Positions 21,702 to 31,674 of a stretch of DNA of 64,000 nucleotides are shown in pieces. The notes beneath the pieces were generated by a model that did not search any database, was not told where the DNA came from, and was given only the letters and a program-made list of their open reading frames with translations. The stretch is from Dactylonectria macrodidyma (Eukaryota > Ascomycota > Sordariomycetes > Hypocreales > Nectriaceae). Position 1 is the first letter of the stretch. Each line of letters starts with the position of its first letter. The DNA lies in the NCBI GenBank assembly GCA_020744425.1, contig JAGMUV010000013.1, positions 682,001 to 746,000 on the forward strand, read 5' to 3'. A program made the translations under genes and the position numbers.

Positions 21702-22718
21702 TTAAACGGTTCTCGCTAGTGTAACAGCTGCCTTGGTGAGTTCGTCGAGATCTTCCAAGGGTAATCCGAGGGCGTCGTTGTTCAATACTCTCTTCCCTTC
21801 AATATCAGCGCTGCCATCGGGGAAAAAAACTCGGCTGTATAACTGCTTGAGGAAAGCTGAATGATCTCCTTTTTGAATCCTGGAAGCCGCTTCATTCCAG
21901 CGCCCTACTGCCGTCTCTGTGCTGAACTTCCAGTCCTCGTTGGTGGTTCCTGTTGTCCGCTTGACGCTTTTGAAAATATCCTTCTGAGTCAGCTTGAAGC
22001 TGGAAATGTAGACAACGTTGTTGAGGAACTGATTGAGACTACGCGAAGAGTCTCTTGTCTCGGCTGGTACCGCCTCAAGGCTCAATAACCCTGCGATGGC
22101 TCTGCCACACTGCCGATAGCTGCTGACATTGATCACGGTGTTGCCCTCATCGATCCAGATGACCTCGTGATTCTTGATATCGATGCCGAACGTATCTAGC
22201 CCAACGGAAAGGCTATACTCGTACCACATACCGCAGCTCAATAAAACCCAGGAACTCACACCGAGTTCCTCGACTAGTGTAGTAGTTCCTGTTAGGTACG
22301 GTGGAAAAGGGCAGTCCGCGAGCAGCTCTTTGTTGGCAAAGTCAACACCATACCAATTTGGCATGACATATGGCACGCTAGCTTCGGCAGCGGCTCGAAT
22401 CAGCTTCTCCTGCGAGTCTCTGGGAGCCGTCAACGCCATTGTGATGATGAGGAATTGTTGGCCCATGAGCGCGGTGACAAGGGATGCTTGGTTATCATAG
22501 TCGACAGTTGCGACTTTGATACCAGCGGGCAACGCTGTAGAGCTGGCGGAGCGCGTGATAGCGGTAACTGTATGCGTGCCGGTTTTCAACAATTCTTCAG
22601 CGAAGTAGGACCCTATCTGGCCACTCGCCTATCGAGAATAGTTAGCGATGGATATCTAAAGCAGGTGAAAGCTTTCACTCACACCAACAATAGCAATTCT
22701 TTCAACACTTTGTGCCAT
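21702..22718 (-). CDS. NmrA-like NAD(P)-binding protein
   Basis: Two exons: 22718-22683 (MAQSVERIAIVG) and 22628-21702, with a 54-nt intron (gtgagt..cgatag) in phase 0; 320 aa. The splice joins the dinucleotide-binding loop IAIVGASGQIGSYFAEELL, G-x-x-G-x-x-G, at residues 11-17, in beta-1 of a Rossmann fold. VATVDYDNQASLVTALMGQQ, then FLIITMAL, matches the NmrA/isoflavone-reductase group, which are atypical short-chain dehydrogenases that often lack the catalytic Tyr and act as redox sensors or reductases. VPYVMPNWYGVD and LGVSSWVLLSCGMWYEYSL are family-typical. The gene lies upstream of the dehydrogenase-like gene on the same strand and diverges from the short-chain dehydrogenase at 30892, from which it is now separated by a retrotransposon. 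Substrate unknown. Confidence 0.85.
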
Positions 22719-23233
22719 GGTTACTAAATGGTTGAAATTGGCCGATTAAGTGAGTTTTGTTTGATAAGTACGACTTGGAGGATATGATTGGCACGAACAA
22801 GAAAGAGAGAGCAGGGACATCTTTTAAAGGCTTTCCCCCCAGGGCTAAATCGAAGTTTAACGCCGTTGTCAGTAATCAAAAAGTCTACAGGGTGACGCTC
22901 ACATTGGCTTTTTGATTAGATCCTTTGTCATCCACACCACGATTTGCGCATTTTACCGCCTGTTGCGTTGCGGTAGAACTCCAGCCCTTGGATGTTGAGA
23001 GGGCCTGAATCGTGACATGATCGAAACGCCATCAAGGCAGTCGGAAACTCCCTTCGGCAAGAGTTCCGGAGTCCTACAAACTATGACGATGGTCTCCTCT
23101 GATTAGGCTAGCGTTCCGGAGTCCGCAAAGATGTCAACCTATTTTGATTTATTCCAGAAGGTTTAATAGTAACGGACCTACCTTAATTTGGCTAGCCTTC
23201 CGGAACCTTCAACCTTAATTTGTAAGCCAGGGT
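22719..23233. repeat. intergenic with diverged TTCCGG repeats (gypsy target region)
   Basis: TTCCGG occurs at 23063, 23113, 23198 and 23233, each preceded by a related sequence (attaggctagcg, atttggctagcc, atttgtaagccagg), and the phrase accttaattt occurs twice (near 23181 and 23211). This is a small diverged repeat cluster in the former NmrA/short-chain dehydrogenase intergenic region; the gypsy element inserted at its last copy. Confidence 0.5.
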
Positions 23234-23238
23234 TCCGG
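23234..23238. repeat. target-site duplication of the gypsy element (left copy)
   Basis: tccgg directly before the left LTR matches tccgg at 30741-30745 directly after the right LTR. A 5-bp duplication is usual for Ty3/gypsy integration. Confidence 0.85.
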
Positions 23239-23422
23239 TGATGCGGAAAGACGGATCCCGAGCCTCAAGCTCGGGGTCCGGCCTGAGGCATCAGGCCTCC
23301 CTCAGTCACGTGGACCGGGACCCTTATGGTCCCGTGCCCACAACTGTGAGATAGGAAATCAACCTTCTTTACACATCTACATGATACCCTCACTTACGTG
23401 ACTAGCGACCCTATTCGCATCA
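23239..23422 (+). repeat. left LTR of the gypsy element
   Basis: 184 bp, starting tgatgcg and ending cgcatca (7-bp inverted ends). It contains three consecutive perfect stem-loops: 23257-23275 (7-bp stem, 5-nt loop), 23280-23297 (7-bp stem, 4-nt loop) and 23316-23334 (7-bp stem, 5-nt loop). Confidence 0.95.
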
Positions 23423-23964
23423 AATGGTAGCAATTGCAGCTATCGCACAGTCAACAAGCCTGCGATTGAATTCGTCAAGGCACCAGGTCTCCTGACCACC
23501 AGGCCCCGGCCAAACCAACCACGATCCCTGGTAGCACGATCAGCCACTAGCCGGATCCCTGACCTTTTCGACAACGCAGAAGCTAGCGCCCCGCTCTGCA
23601 CCCCCTCACACTATCGTCAATACGTGAGAAACACACCAAAGCGCGATATCCATCGAAGGAAAGAGCCTTTGGCCACCCCCCTCCCTGTCTTAGGTCTCGA
23701 GGCGACGCCGATCGCCGTTTCGACCTGCCAGGCTAGACCTGTTGTGTGCCGAGACCAGCGGCCGAGCCCTAAGCCCACCAATTGGAAGGCGCACAATTTT
23801 CCGACCTTGAGGGCTACGCTCGACCTATTTTAGCCTAGTGCCGATTTCCTCGAACAGAGCACAACACCAGACACCCCTCTTGCAGCCCTGCTATCGCCGT
23901 CTCAGCCTTGCTACATCGACCCTCGCTGTACCTGATACCGCTGTGATACCCAACTGAAGACGCG
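23423..23964 (+). other. gypsy leader between LTR and gag
   Basis: Untranslated leader holding the presumed primer-binding site at its left end. A 69-codon ORF (23624-23833) has no recognisable features and is probably chance. Confidence 0.5.
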
Positions 23965-26900
23965 ATGGCTCGATCACACGGCGACCACAGCAGTGATGAT
24001 GGGTCTGTTGTCATCCCCCCTCCTCGAGAAACGCAACGAAAGCGCTTCTCAACCTCCCCACAAGACATCGAGAATCTTGATAAAGCTAGTATGACCGACT
24101 GGCTCAAGCATCCCGGCAATGTCAAGGCCCTCGGATGGGGCCTTCGTTATGCTCGTCTTCTCAGCGAAACCCCTACTCGAGAAGTCCTCGAAACTCTGAC
24201 CCTTTGGGATAGCGACGTCGTCTACGGTCTGCAACAGTTCGTGTCAAGACTTGCTGCCCGTGACAGCCACGCACAAGACCTCCTCGGGCTGCCTCGTGCG
24301 GAAGCTGCTGACCTTGACTACCTTGGCTGGTGGCGTAAGGCTATTGTGAAGCAGTTTGACTTTAACGCCCCTGATGAGTCCACCAGCGCTAAGCTCATTA
24401 CTGTGAGAAGGCCCTCGGAACCTGAAGATGACATCCCAGAGCCACCTGATCCGTGGAGCCCGGTTCGCGCCCGTGAGACTGCCCTGAGATCTGACCTACG
24501 GCCTCCACGAGGAAGCCAGCGACGCTCTGTACCTCCTCAGACCCCGCCCTCCGACCACTCTTCAAGTGATAAGGATATAATTGCTGGTGCCCTTCACCGG
24601 GCCCGACGAGAGCGATCCTACGTCTCTACAATAGCGGCAAACGACTCTCAGAAGAGGGTTAAGAAGGAGGCCATCGGCACCTTCGACCCGGATCACAAAG
24701 ACCCCAGGAAGACCGGCCTGATCGTCAGCCAAGGCAAGCAAATTTACACTGACGTGTATCTCTTCTGTGAGCACCTTCGAGTCTTCGAGCGTTATGGCGA
24801 GGACTCTCTTCAAGACTATTATGTCTCGATGCTCGGAGGCGGAGCCCAGGGATGGTTTATGGGCGAGCTTAGTGCGGACCAGCGCAATCGGCTCCTCGAT
24901 GCCCCTATCCGCAAGTTCTGTGGGAAACTTACAGCCCGCTTCAAACGTCCTGACGCTGAAATCACAGCCGACCTTCACACCGGAAGATACACCTTCAGCC
25001 TCGTTGACGAAGACGTCAGCCTTACCCAGTGGGTCCAACGCAAGGCGGCGTATGCCAAGCAGCTGGGCATAATGGAGGACCGACTCATCATTCAAGCTAT
25101 CTACCCACAGATCGACTATGAGATCTCCCGCCTCCTTAAGACGCCCAGGTCTGAGGATAAGCTGTCTGACTTCATCCGCGAATGTGAAGACCTCCGGCCG
25201 ATCGTCACAGAGCTGGCCCGACGACGACGAGGGCGTCGGGATGACCGCTTTCCCGGCCGCCGAGACCGTGATCACACCGGCGGTCAGAATCGCGATCGCA
25301 ACCGCGACCGGTACGAGGACCGACCTCGAGACCGCTACAGCAATCGTGACCGTGATGACCGACAGGATGATCGCAACCGCCCCTTCCGAGAAGACCGCAG
25401 AATACAAGGCAACGGCGACGACGACCGCCACCGTGACAAACCCCGAGGCAGCTACCGCGACCGCGACCGAAGGGACAGCCACATGAAGAAGGTTACCTTC
25501 GAGAAGAAATACCAGGTAGCTGAGGCTGAGTCTGGGACTGAGCCTGCTCAGAGCTCTATTTCCTCTGATGCTGACGACGAAGATGAGGCTGCTCTGTCAG
25601 ACACTTCAGTCTTCTCAGTGAGATCACAACAGGCCTACGTTGCGGCTATGACGAAGTCAATTGCCGACCTTCCTGCCGATCCTGACTTCACCTGCACGAC
25701 CTGTCAACGCTCTTTCCCTTCTGAAATGGTTTTGGAAGAACATAACCTCGCCAACTGCTGTATTTCCCTCCAACAGGCAGCTGGAGACGAACCTCACTGC
25801 CCAGCAAAACCCTCACGATGTAAGCACTGTAAAGAGACCTTCCCGAGCCGTAACTGCCTCTTCCGACACATCGAGACCTGTGACAGAAACTTGAATGTGA
25901 TGAAGGCAGCCCTGATCTCGACTGCGCCGACCTATGCAGCTCAGACTGCTCCAGAAACTCTCTTAGAGCCTCAGCCTTGCGGTCAAAGCGATGACTACAC
26001 CCACCTACGCTTGAAGGCTAAGGCTCGGGCAACTGACTCTCACTCGGTGGAAATCTGCGGTGACTCGGGCTGTGGCCGACCTGTGATCGACCGCACCTGG
26101 CTTCAGACCCTCGAGCACAGCATAGAGAAGAGAGACCCCGTCATCATCAAAGGCGTCAGCGGCTGGAAGCGTACAGACGAGTGGGCTACTTTTACCTTCT
26201 ATCTGGAAGGCCTTCACGCCGACGGCACGAAAGCCGGCACTGCCAAGTTCACTACATCCGCCTGGGTTCAGGATAAGCTGGAGGCAGTTGCCCTGCTCGG
26301 CAACGGCTTCCTTGACCCTTACAAATGCGACATCCTTATCACAGAGAGACGGATCCAGTGCGGCGTTCTCGATGACTTCTACATCCCTTTCGATATCTCT
26401 CGCCCACGAAGATATGTCAACCGCCGCGTCAGCGCCCTCAGAGCTACCGTCATACCCGCAGGACGAACCCTAGCTGTCGCAGCAACCTGGAAGGAGCTTC
26501 CGAAAGATCGCAGCTTTGCCTTCCACGCCTTGGCTCCATCGGCAATGCATGCTATGGTTGATCATAAGGCTCCGCCTGCTGTGATCTTCGTAAATAACAC
26601 GAAGAAAGACATCAAGCTCCACAGGAAGCAGAAAATCGGAAGTATCCTTGAGTGTGACGACGAGAGCTATTTTACATCGACCTGGACTGCAGCTCTTACA
26701 GCCCTGACAATGGCAGCAGCCCCAGCTTTGACAGCTCTCACGGATCCCTCAGCAGCTTCTTCAGCAGTCCACACCATAAACACTACCCCCAGCCAAATCA
26801 GCGATATAGCCTCTTCACCCCTGCCCTTGATAGCTCAGGAATTCAACCTCACGAGAGAAGTCGAGGCTGTTGCCTCCGGATCTTACGGGATCGACTGGAC

Positions 26901-29900
26901 TCCCCAAGAAGCCCAGATCGCAGCTTCGCTAAGTGATGCCATCTTTGAAGACCAGCAGAAAGCTAACCTTCCTTGGAAGCAACGCCGCAAGGCTGCCTCC
27001 GCCGTTACCGCTCTCCTCGCTCACGATGACGATCCCTCGAGCAAGCCCTCACCGCCTGAGGCCCCGGCCGAATCTCCGCCCGAGACCTCACGAGTTCCCT
27101 ACCAAACACACGTACAAAAGACACCAAACCTGCCCGAGATCCTCACAGACGAAGGCATCCATATCTATGCCCAAGATCCTGCCTTTGCAGCCGCAGCCGC
27201 CCGGCTGGTCACCCAGCACGCCCAGCTCTGGACTGACACAGGCCTCGTCAAGGTCCCCGTCGGCGAGGAGCTTCAAGTCCCTCTGATCGATAACTGGCAT
27301 GAGCATCGTATATCTCAGAGACCCTATCCAAGCGGCCTCAAGGATCGTGAATTCATCGACAGACAGTTTGACCTCTTACATCAGCAAGGCCGCCTCGAAT
27401 GGGCCAAGGGACCTACGCCCTTTACAGCTCCTATCTTCGTGGTCTGGCGTACGGTCAAGGGCGAGCCCAAAGGCCGTCTGGTCGTTGATCTCAGAGCTCT
27501 CAACAAAATCACGGTCCCTGACAACTACCCGCTGCCTCGCCAGGAAGACATCATCCAAGCCCTCCGTGGCGCCCGATATATTACAGCTATCGATGCCTCA
27601 TCCTTCTTCTTCCAGTTCGGTGTGAAGCTCGAACATCGGGACCGCTTTACGATGACGAGCCATCGGGGCTTGGAAAGGTCAACTGTGGCCCCGATGGGCT
27701 TTCGCAACTCCCCTGCCTACGTGCAACGGTATATGGATAAGTTGCTCCGTCCTTATAAAAGCTACAGCCGCGCCTTCATCGATGACATCGTGATCTTCTC
27801 AGAGACCGCAGAGCAGCACCTGAAGCACCTGAGAACTCTGTTCAGTCTCTTCCAAGCTCAGAACCTGACAATTTCCCCGAAGAAGAGTTGGATCGGATAC
27901 CCCAGTGCCCAGCTTCTCGGCTTCCGTGTTGATGCTTTTGGGCTGAGTACAACAGAGGAGCGGATAGCCGCTTTTGCCCAGCTTGAATTCCCCTGTCAGC
28001 TGGCAGGCCTGGAGCAATACATCGGCGCTACGGGATATATCAGACATCTCATTCCGTACTACGCACAACTCATCGAGCCACTGCAGAAACGGAAGGTTGC
28101 CCTTCTGGCTGATGGCCTAGAGAAAGGCAAGGTTGTGGATGGAAACCCTAATCGCCGCAGAGCCTATACCCGCATAACTCACTACGAACCATCGCAGAAT
28201 GAGAAAATCGCCTTTATGGCCCTACAGGAAGAGATCGCCTCTGGCCGGATGCTGTGCCATCTAGACCCCCAGAAGGAGCTTTTTCTGCAGGTTGACGCAA
28301 GCCACGAGAGGGGATTTGGAGCCGTCTTATTCCACCTTCGCGATGACTACATCTGGGAGCCAGGCACACATATCTCAGCTGCAGCTGTACGCCCTATCTG
28401 CTTTCTTAGCCGTATGCTCACATCGGCAGAGCAGCGCTACGGACCGACGGAGCTTGAAGTGGCCTGTCTTGTGTGGGCTGTGAAAAGGCTGCGCACATCC
28501 CTCCAATCCATGAAGCTGCCTACAGTTGTGCTGACAGACCATTCGGCTACTAAGCAGGTTGTTGAAAAGACCTCCCTCGAGACCTCGAGCACCGACCGAG
28601 CGAACCGAAGGCTAGTCGTTGCCTCTATCTACCTCTCTGAATATGACCTCAAAGTCTTCCACCTGCCGGGCAAGAAGAACTTCATCCCCGACGCCCTGAG
28701 CCGCCTCACAGCCCCCGAGACCGATGTCAACCCTCACCGCCTGCGACCCGATTACACAGCCCTCGACGATGTGCTGATGGTCTCGGAAGCTCTGATGGCA
28801 GAAGAGACGAAGACCCGATTTCAGCAGGGCTATGTGACTGATGCGAAGTTCTCAAAGATTGTTGCAATGATTCTGGGCAAAGACTTTACATCAGCAGCCC
28901 AGCTGGCTGGCGAGGACGCCATAAACACCTTCAAGCCCGGGGTGCCCTTTGCCCTTCGAGACGGACTGCTTTATCACCAGGGCGTTGATGACCACACCCG
29001 CCTCTGTGTGCCGCATAGCTTAAAGGATGAGATCCTCCGGATAGCTCACAATAACCAGCATCACTTTGGAGTTGAGAGAATGACCAGGGAGCTCTCCGGC
29101 CTCTGTATTCATAACCTTACTTATGCTATCCGGAAGCACATTCGCAACTGTCAGACCTGCTGCTTGGGGCAGACGGATAGGCAGCCTCGTATCGGCAACT
29201 ATCAGGCTATCCGGCCTCCAAAGCACCCCATGCATACGATTGCAATCGACTTCGTCGTCAGCCTGCCGCCTATGTCATCAGCGAATTCCCCATGGGCCCT
29301 CGAGGGCTTTGAAACCTTCGATACCCTCATGACAGTCACCTGTGCGGCGAGTAAGCGATGTCTTCTTGTTCCAGGGCACTCGACCTATTCCGCAGCCAAC
29401 TGGGCTACAGTCTTCGCCCGACAGCTCATGTTATCTGACTGGGGCATGCCAAAGGTCATTATCTCAGACCGTGACTCTAAATTCACATCCCCCTTCTGGA
29501 AGACTCTCTGGAGCCTCTTCGGCACCAAGCTCGCGATGACTACGGCATACCACCCTCAGGCAGATGGCCTCTCTGAGCGACGAAATCAGACCGTTGAAAT
29601 CGCGTTACGATTCCACTGTATGGAAAGCCCCGATGCCAACTGGGTCCGGATCCTTCCGGCCTTGCAATGGAACCTCAATGGCGCCTACAACGTTGGGACC
29701 CGTGCCTCTGCCCACGAATTCATCTACGGCATCAACCTCCGCGGACCCTTGGAGTCCTTCCAGCCTGACGATGAGGAAGCTGCCGACCTGCCCTTCATCC
29801 GCGAGGCTATACGGAAGGAGGCACAGCTTGCGATGGACTTCGCAGCCGCTAAGGCCAAGCGATGGTACGATGCGAAACACCGCCCTATTCAGCTTAAAGC

Positions 29901-30375
29901 TGGCGACAAGGTGTATCTACGACTTCATGATGGATACCACCTCCCCGGGAAGCCGACAAGGAAGCTATCCCAGCAACGCACCGGCCCCTTTGAGATCAAA
30001 CGAATGGTCGGAGACCTCGCAGCCGAGCTCGAGCTGCCGCCTGCTTGGAAGATCCACCCCGTGATATCCTGCCGACATCTTCAGCCTGCCCACGCCGACG
30101 CCTTCCTCCCTGAGGAACCGGGCCCTGTGGAAGAAGACGATAACCAATACATCGTGGATCGGATCTTGCGACGAGAGGTCCGTCGGCTCGGGAGGAAGGC
30201 CACGCCTTTCGAGGGCTTCTGGGTACGATGGAAGGGATGGGGACCGGAACACGATAGCTGGGTCCGGACTGAGCACATCAACAAGGAAGTCATCGCCGAC
30301 TTCAAGGCAATTAACCCAGCTGCTTTCGACGAAGATGAGAGACCGCGACGAGCCTCACGAAGAATAAAGAAATGA
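23965..30375 (+). CDS. gag-pol polyprotein with C-terminal chromodomain
   Basis: 2136 aa in one frame, from ATG (gcgATGgct). Order by residue: Gag-like region with a helical capsid-type part (about 240-420); an Arg/Asp-rich stretch (about 430-510); two Cys/His modules, CTTCQRSFPSEMVLEEHNLANC and CKHCKETFPSRNCLFRHIETC (about 575-640), zinc-finger-like rather than CCHC knuckles; aspartic protease with GDSGCGRPVID (about 695); reverse transcriptase with GRLVVDLRALNK (about 1170) and active site FIDDIVIF (about 1271); RNase H with LQVDASHERGFGAVLF (about 1440); integrase HHCC (HFGVERM...CQTCC, about 1695-1735) and DDE core (IDFVVSLPP, ISDRDSKFTSPFW, PQADGLSERRNQTVE); chromodomain with IVDRIL..FWVRWKGWGPEHDSWV (about 2060-2105). 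The chromodomain implies targeting to histone-marked chromatin. No frameshift separates gag and pol. Confidence 0.95.
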   Translation: MARSHGDHSSDDGSVVIPPPRETQRKRFSTSPQDIENLDKASMTDWLKHPGNVKALGWGLRYARLLSETPTREVLETLTLWDSDVVYGLQQFVSRLAARDSHAQDLLGLPRAEAADLDYLGWWRKAIVKQFDFNAPDESTSAKLITVRRPSEPEDDIPEPPDPWSPVRARETALRSDLRPPRGSQRRSVPPQTPPSDHSSSDKDIIAGALHRARRERSYVSTIAANDSQKRVKKEAIGTFDPDHKDPRKTGLIVSQGKQIYTDVYLFCEHLRVFERYGEDSLQDYYVSMLGGGAQGWFMGELSADQRNRLLDAPIRKFCGKLTARFKRPDAEITADLHTGRYTFSLVDEDVSLTQWVQRKAAYAKQLGIMEDRLIIQAIYPQIDYEISRLLKTPRSEDKLSDFIRECEDLRPIVTELARRRRGRRDDRFPGRRDRDHTGGQNRDRNRDRYEDRPRDRYSNRDRDDRQDDRNRPFREDRRIQGNGDDDRHRDKPRGSYRDRDRRDSHMKKVTFEKKYQVAEAESGTEPAQSSISSDADDEDEAALSDTSVFSVRSQQAYVAAMTKSIADLPADPDFTCTTCQRSFPSEMVLEEHNLANCCISLQQAAGDEPHCPAKPSRCKHCKETFPSRNCLFRHIETCDRNLNVMKAALISTAPTYAAQTAPETLLEPQPCGQSDDYTHLRLKAKARATDSHSVEICGDSGCGRPVIDRTWLQTLEHSIEKRDPVIIKGVSGWKRTDEWATFTFYLEGLHADGTKAGTAKFTTSAWVQDKLEAVALLGNGFLDPYKCDILITERRIQCGVLDDFYIPFDISRPRRYVNRRVSALRATVIPAGRTLAVAATWKELPKDRSFAFHALAPSAMHAMVDHKAPPAVIFVNNTKKDIKLHRKQKIGSILECDDESYFTSTWTAALTALTMAAAPALTALTDPSAASSAVHTINTTPSQISDIASSPLPLIAQEFNLTREVEAVASGSYGIDWTPQEAQIAASLSDAIFEDQQKANLPWKQRRKAASAVTALLAHDDDPSSKPSPPEAPAESPPETSRVPYQTHVQKTPNLPEILTDEGIHIYAQDPAFAAAAARLVTQHAQLWTDTGLVKVPVGEELQVPLIDNWHEHRISQRPYPSGLKDREFIDRQFDLLHQQGRLEWAKGPTPFTAPIFVVWRTVKGEPKGRLVVDLRALNKITVPDNYPLPRQEDIIQALRGARYITAIDASSFFFQFGVKLEHRDRFTMTSHRGLERSTVAPMGFRNSPAYVQRYMDKLLRPYKSYSRAFIDDIVIFSETAEQHLKHLRTLFSLFQAQNLTISPKKSWIGYPSAQLLGFRVDAFGLSTTEERIAAFAQLEFPCQLAGLEQYIGATGYIRHLIPYYAQLIEPLQKRKVALLADGLEKGKVVDGNPNRRRAYTRITHYEPSQNEKIAFMALQEEIASGRMLCHLDPQKELFLQVDASHERGFGAVLFHLRDDYIWEPGTHISAAAVRPICFLSRMLTSAEQRYGPTELEVACLVWAVKRLRTSLQSMKLPTVVLTDHSATKQVVEKTSLETSSTDRANRRLVVASIYLSEYDLKVFHLPGKKNFIPDALSRLTAPETDVNPHRLRPDYTALDDVLMVSEALMAEETKTRFQQGYVTDAKFSKIVAMILGKDFTSAAQLAGEDAINTFKPGVPFALRDGLLYHQGVDDHTRLCVPHSLKDEILRIAHNNQHHFGVERMTRELSGLCIHNLTYAIRKHIRNCQTCCLGQTDRQPRIGNYQAIRPPKHPMHTIAIDFVVSLPPMSSANSPWALEGFETFDTLMTVTCAASKRCLLVPGHSTYSAANWATVFARQLMLSDWGMPKVIISDRDSKFTSPFWKTLWSLFGTKLAMTTAYHPQADGLSERRNQTVEIALRFHCMESPDANWVRILPALQWNLNGAYNVGTRASAHEFIYGINLRGPLESFQPDDEEAADLPFIREAIRKEAQLAMDFAAAKAKRWYDAKHRPIQLKAGDKVYLRLHDGYHLPGKPTRKLSQQRTGPFEIKRMVGDLAAELELPPAWKIHPVISCRHLQPAHADAFLPEEPGPVEEDDNQYIVDRILRREVRRLGRKATPFEGFWVRWKGWGPEHDSWVRTEHINKEVIADFKAINPAAFDEDERPRRASRRIKK

Positions 30376-30556
30376 GCCCAATTTGGGCCCTGTACGACCG
30401 ACTGTGCGATTGAACGATCGGAAAATGGCATCAACGAATTGATGCCTGATAGTGGATGCTAAGGAAAGGAAGAAATGGAAGGAAATCACAGGTTGAGAGA
30501 CATCGCCGGCTTATAGTCACTGAGGTCAGTGATAACCTCCTTCAAAGCCGGGGATA

Positions 30557-30740
30557 TGATGCGGAAAGACGGATCCCGAGCCTCAAGCTCGGGGTCCGGC
30601 CTGAGGCATCAGGCCTCCCTCAGTCACGTGGACCGGGACCCTTATGGTCCCGTGCCCACAACTGTGAGATAGGAAATCAACCTTCTTTACACATCTACAT
30701 GATACCCTCACTTACGTGACTAGCGACCCTATTCGCATCA
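30557..30740 (+). repeat. right LTR of the gypsy element
   Basis: 184 bp, same as 23239-23422 by base-by-base reading; no difference seen. It is followed by the right copy of the target duplication (tccgg, 30741-30745). Confidence 0.95.
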
Positions 30741-30891
30741 TCCGGGTTCGCCTAGTATTATTTCACAATTATCTAGTGGTAGGCAAACACCTGGAAGCTT
30801 GTTCTCCGACTACTACATATTGCGCTCTTCATTCCTCGTTTTTGAGTCTCCATATCGTTCCTATCATCTCATGAATCATTTACACCGCACA

Positions 30892-31674
30892 ATGGCTCGC
30901 ATTCTCATCACTGGTTCTGCCGACGGCTTCGGCCTCGAGGCTGCCCGTCAGCTGGTTCAACGCAACCACACCGTCTATTTGCACGCTCGCAGCGCCAAAC
31001 GTGCCGCTGATGCCAAGGCGGCCTGTCCCGGCGCCGCTGGAGTATTTGTTGCCGACTTGTCTAATGTTTCGGAAACAAAGAAGCTCGCCGAAGAAGTCAA
31101 TGGTACCGGAGACTTTGACGCCATCATCCTCAACGCCGGCATGCTCTATGGCCCCTTCCGCAAGACAGCCGATACTGGCATCCCGGCCATGGTGGTTGTA
31201 AACGTCCTAGCACCCTATATCCTCGCCAGCCTCTTGAACCCCCCGAAGCGACTCATCTTCATCTCGTCTCAACTGCACCGCGATGCCACCAATCTCAGCG
31301 CCGATGATATCTTTTGGTTGGAGCGTGGCGAGAGTGCTTTCCAGGACTTTCCCGCTTATTGCGATTCCAAGTTGCATGTGATGCTACTTGCGAATGCCGT
31401 TGCGAGAAGACTTAAGAACACGTCGGTTCTCTCGGTCCACCCGGGATGGGTTGCCACCAAGGTTGGCGGCGAGGGAGCCCCTGATAAGTTGGAGGACGGC
31501 GTGGAAACGTACGTCATGTTGGCTGAAGGAGACTATGATCAGAGCCTTACTGGAAAGTACTTTGACCCGAAGCGAATGCAAGCCATTCCTCTTCCTTTGT
31601 CGGGTGATGTGAACTTGCAGGAGAAGGTCGTCGAGGCGTGCGAGAATGTTGTTGGCTTGAAGCTTCCCGTCTAG
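30892..31674 (+). CDS. short-chain dehydrogenase/reductase
   Basis: 260 aa from an ATG in strong context (gcacaATGgct); the frame is open 31 codons upstream with weaker ATGs. Residues 7-14 (TGSADGFG) are the T-G-x3-G-x-G cofactor loop; NAG at 81-83 stabilises the central sheet; Ser125/Ser126 (FISSQL) and Tyr156-Lys160 (YCDSK) supply the catalytic Ser, Tyr and Lys. VHPGWVATKVGG after the active site is the usual P-G-x-x-x-T segment. So this is a classical, probably active NAD(P)(H)-dependent oxidoreductase in the cytosol; the substrate cannot be told. The Arg/Lys after the second strand (HARSAKR) favours NADPH. It is divergent to the NmrA-like gene; the gypsy insertion 150 bp upstream of the start could affect its expression. 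Confidence 0.88.
   Translation: MARILITGSADGFGLEAARQLVQRNHTVYLHARSAKRAADAKAACPGAAGVFVADLSNVSETKKLAEEVNGTGDFDAIILNAGMLYGPFRKTADTGIPAMVVVNVLAPYILASLLNPPKRLIFISSQLHRDATNLSADDIFWLERGESAFQDFPAYCDSKLHVMLLANAVARRLKNTSVLSVHPGWVATKVGGEGAPDKLEDGVETYVMLAEGDYDQSLTGKYFDPKRMQAIPLPLSGDVNLQEKVVEACENVVGLKLPV

Larger units (their letters stand above)
23239..30740 (+). mobile_element. intact Ty3/gypsy LTR retrotransposon (chromovirus)
   Basis: 7502-bp element: two 184-bp LTRs that are identical by eye, 5-bp target duplication, a 542-bp leader, a single 2136-codon gag-pol ORF and a 3' untranslated part. No RIP signature is visible and the ORF is uninterrupted, so the copy is young and may be functional. The sequence just inside the left LTR (aatggtagcaattgcag, from 23423) is the place for a primer-binding site, though I cannot assign the tRNA. 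The purine-rich aaagccgggga just before the right LTR, or the longer purine run at 30461-30486, could be the polypurine tract. Orientation plus. Confidence 0.95.

Noticed and set aside
24562..25482. 306-codon ORF on the minus strand
   Set aside because: Antisense to the gag part of the retrotransposon.
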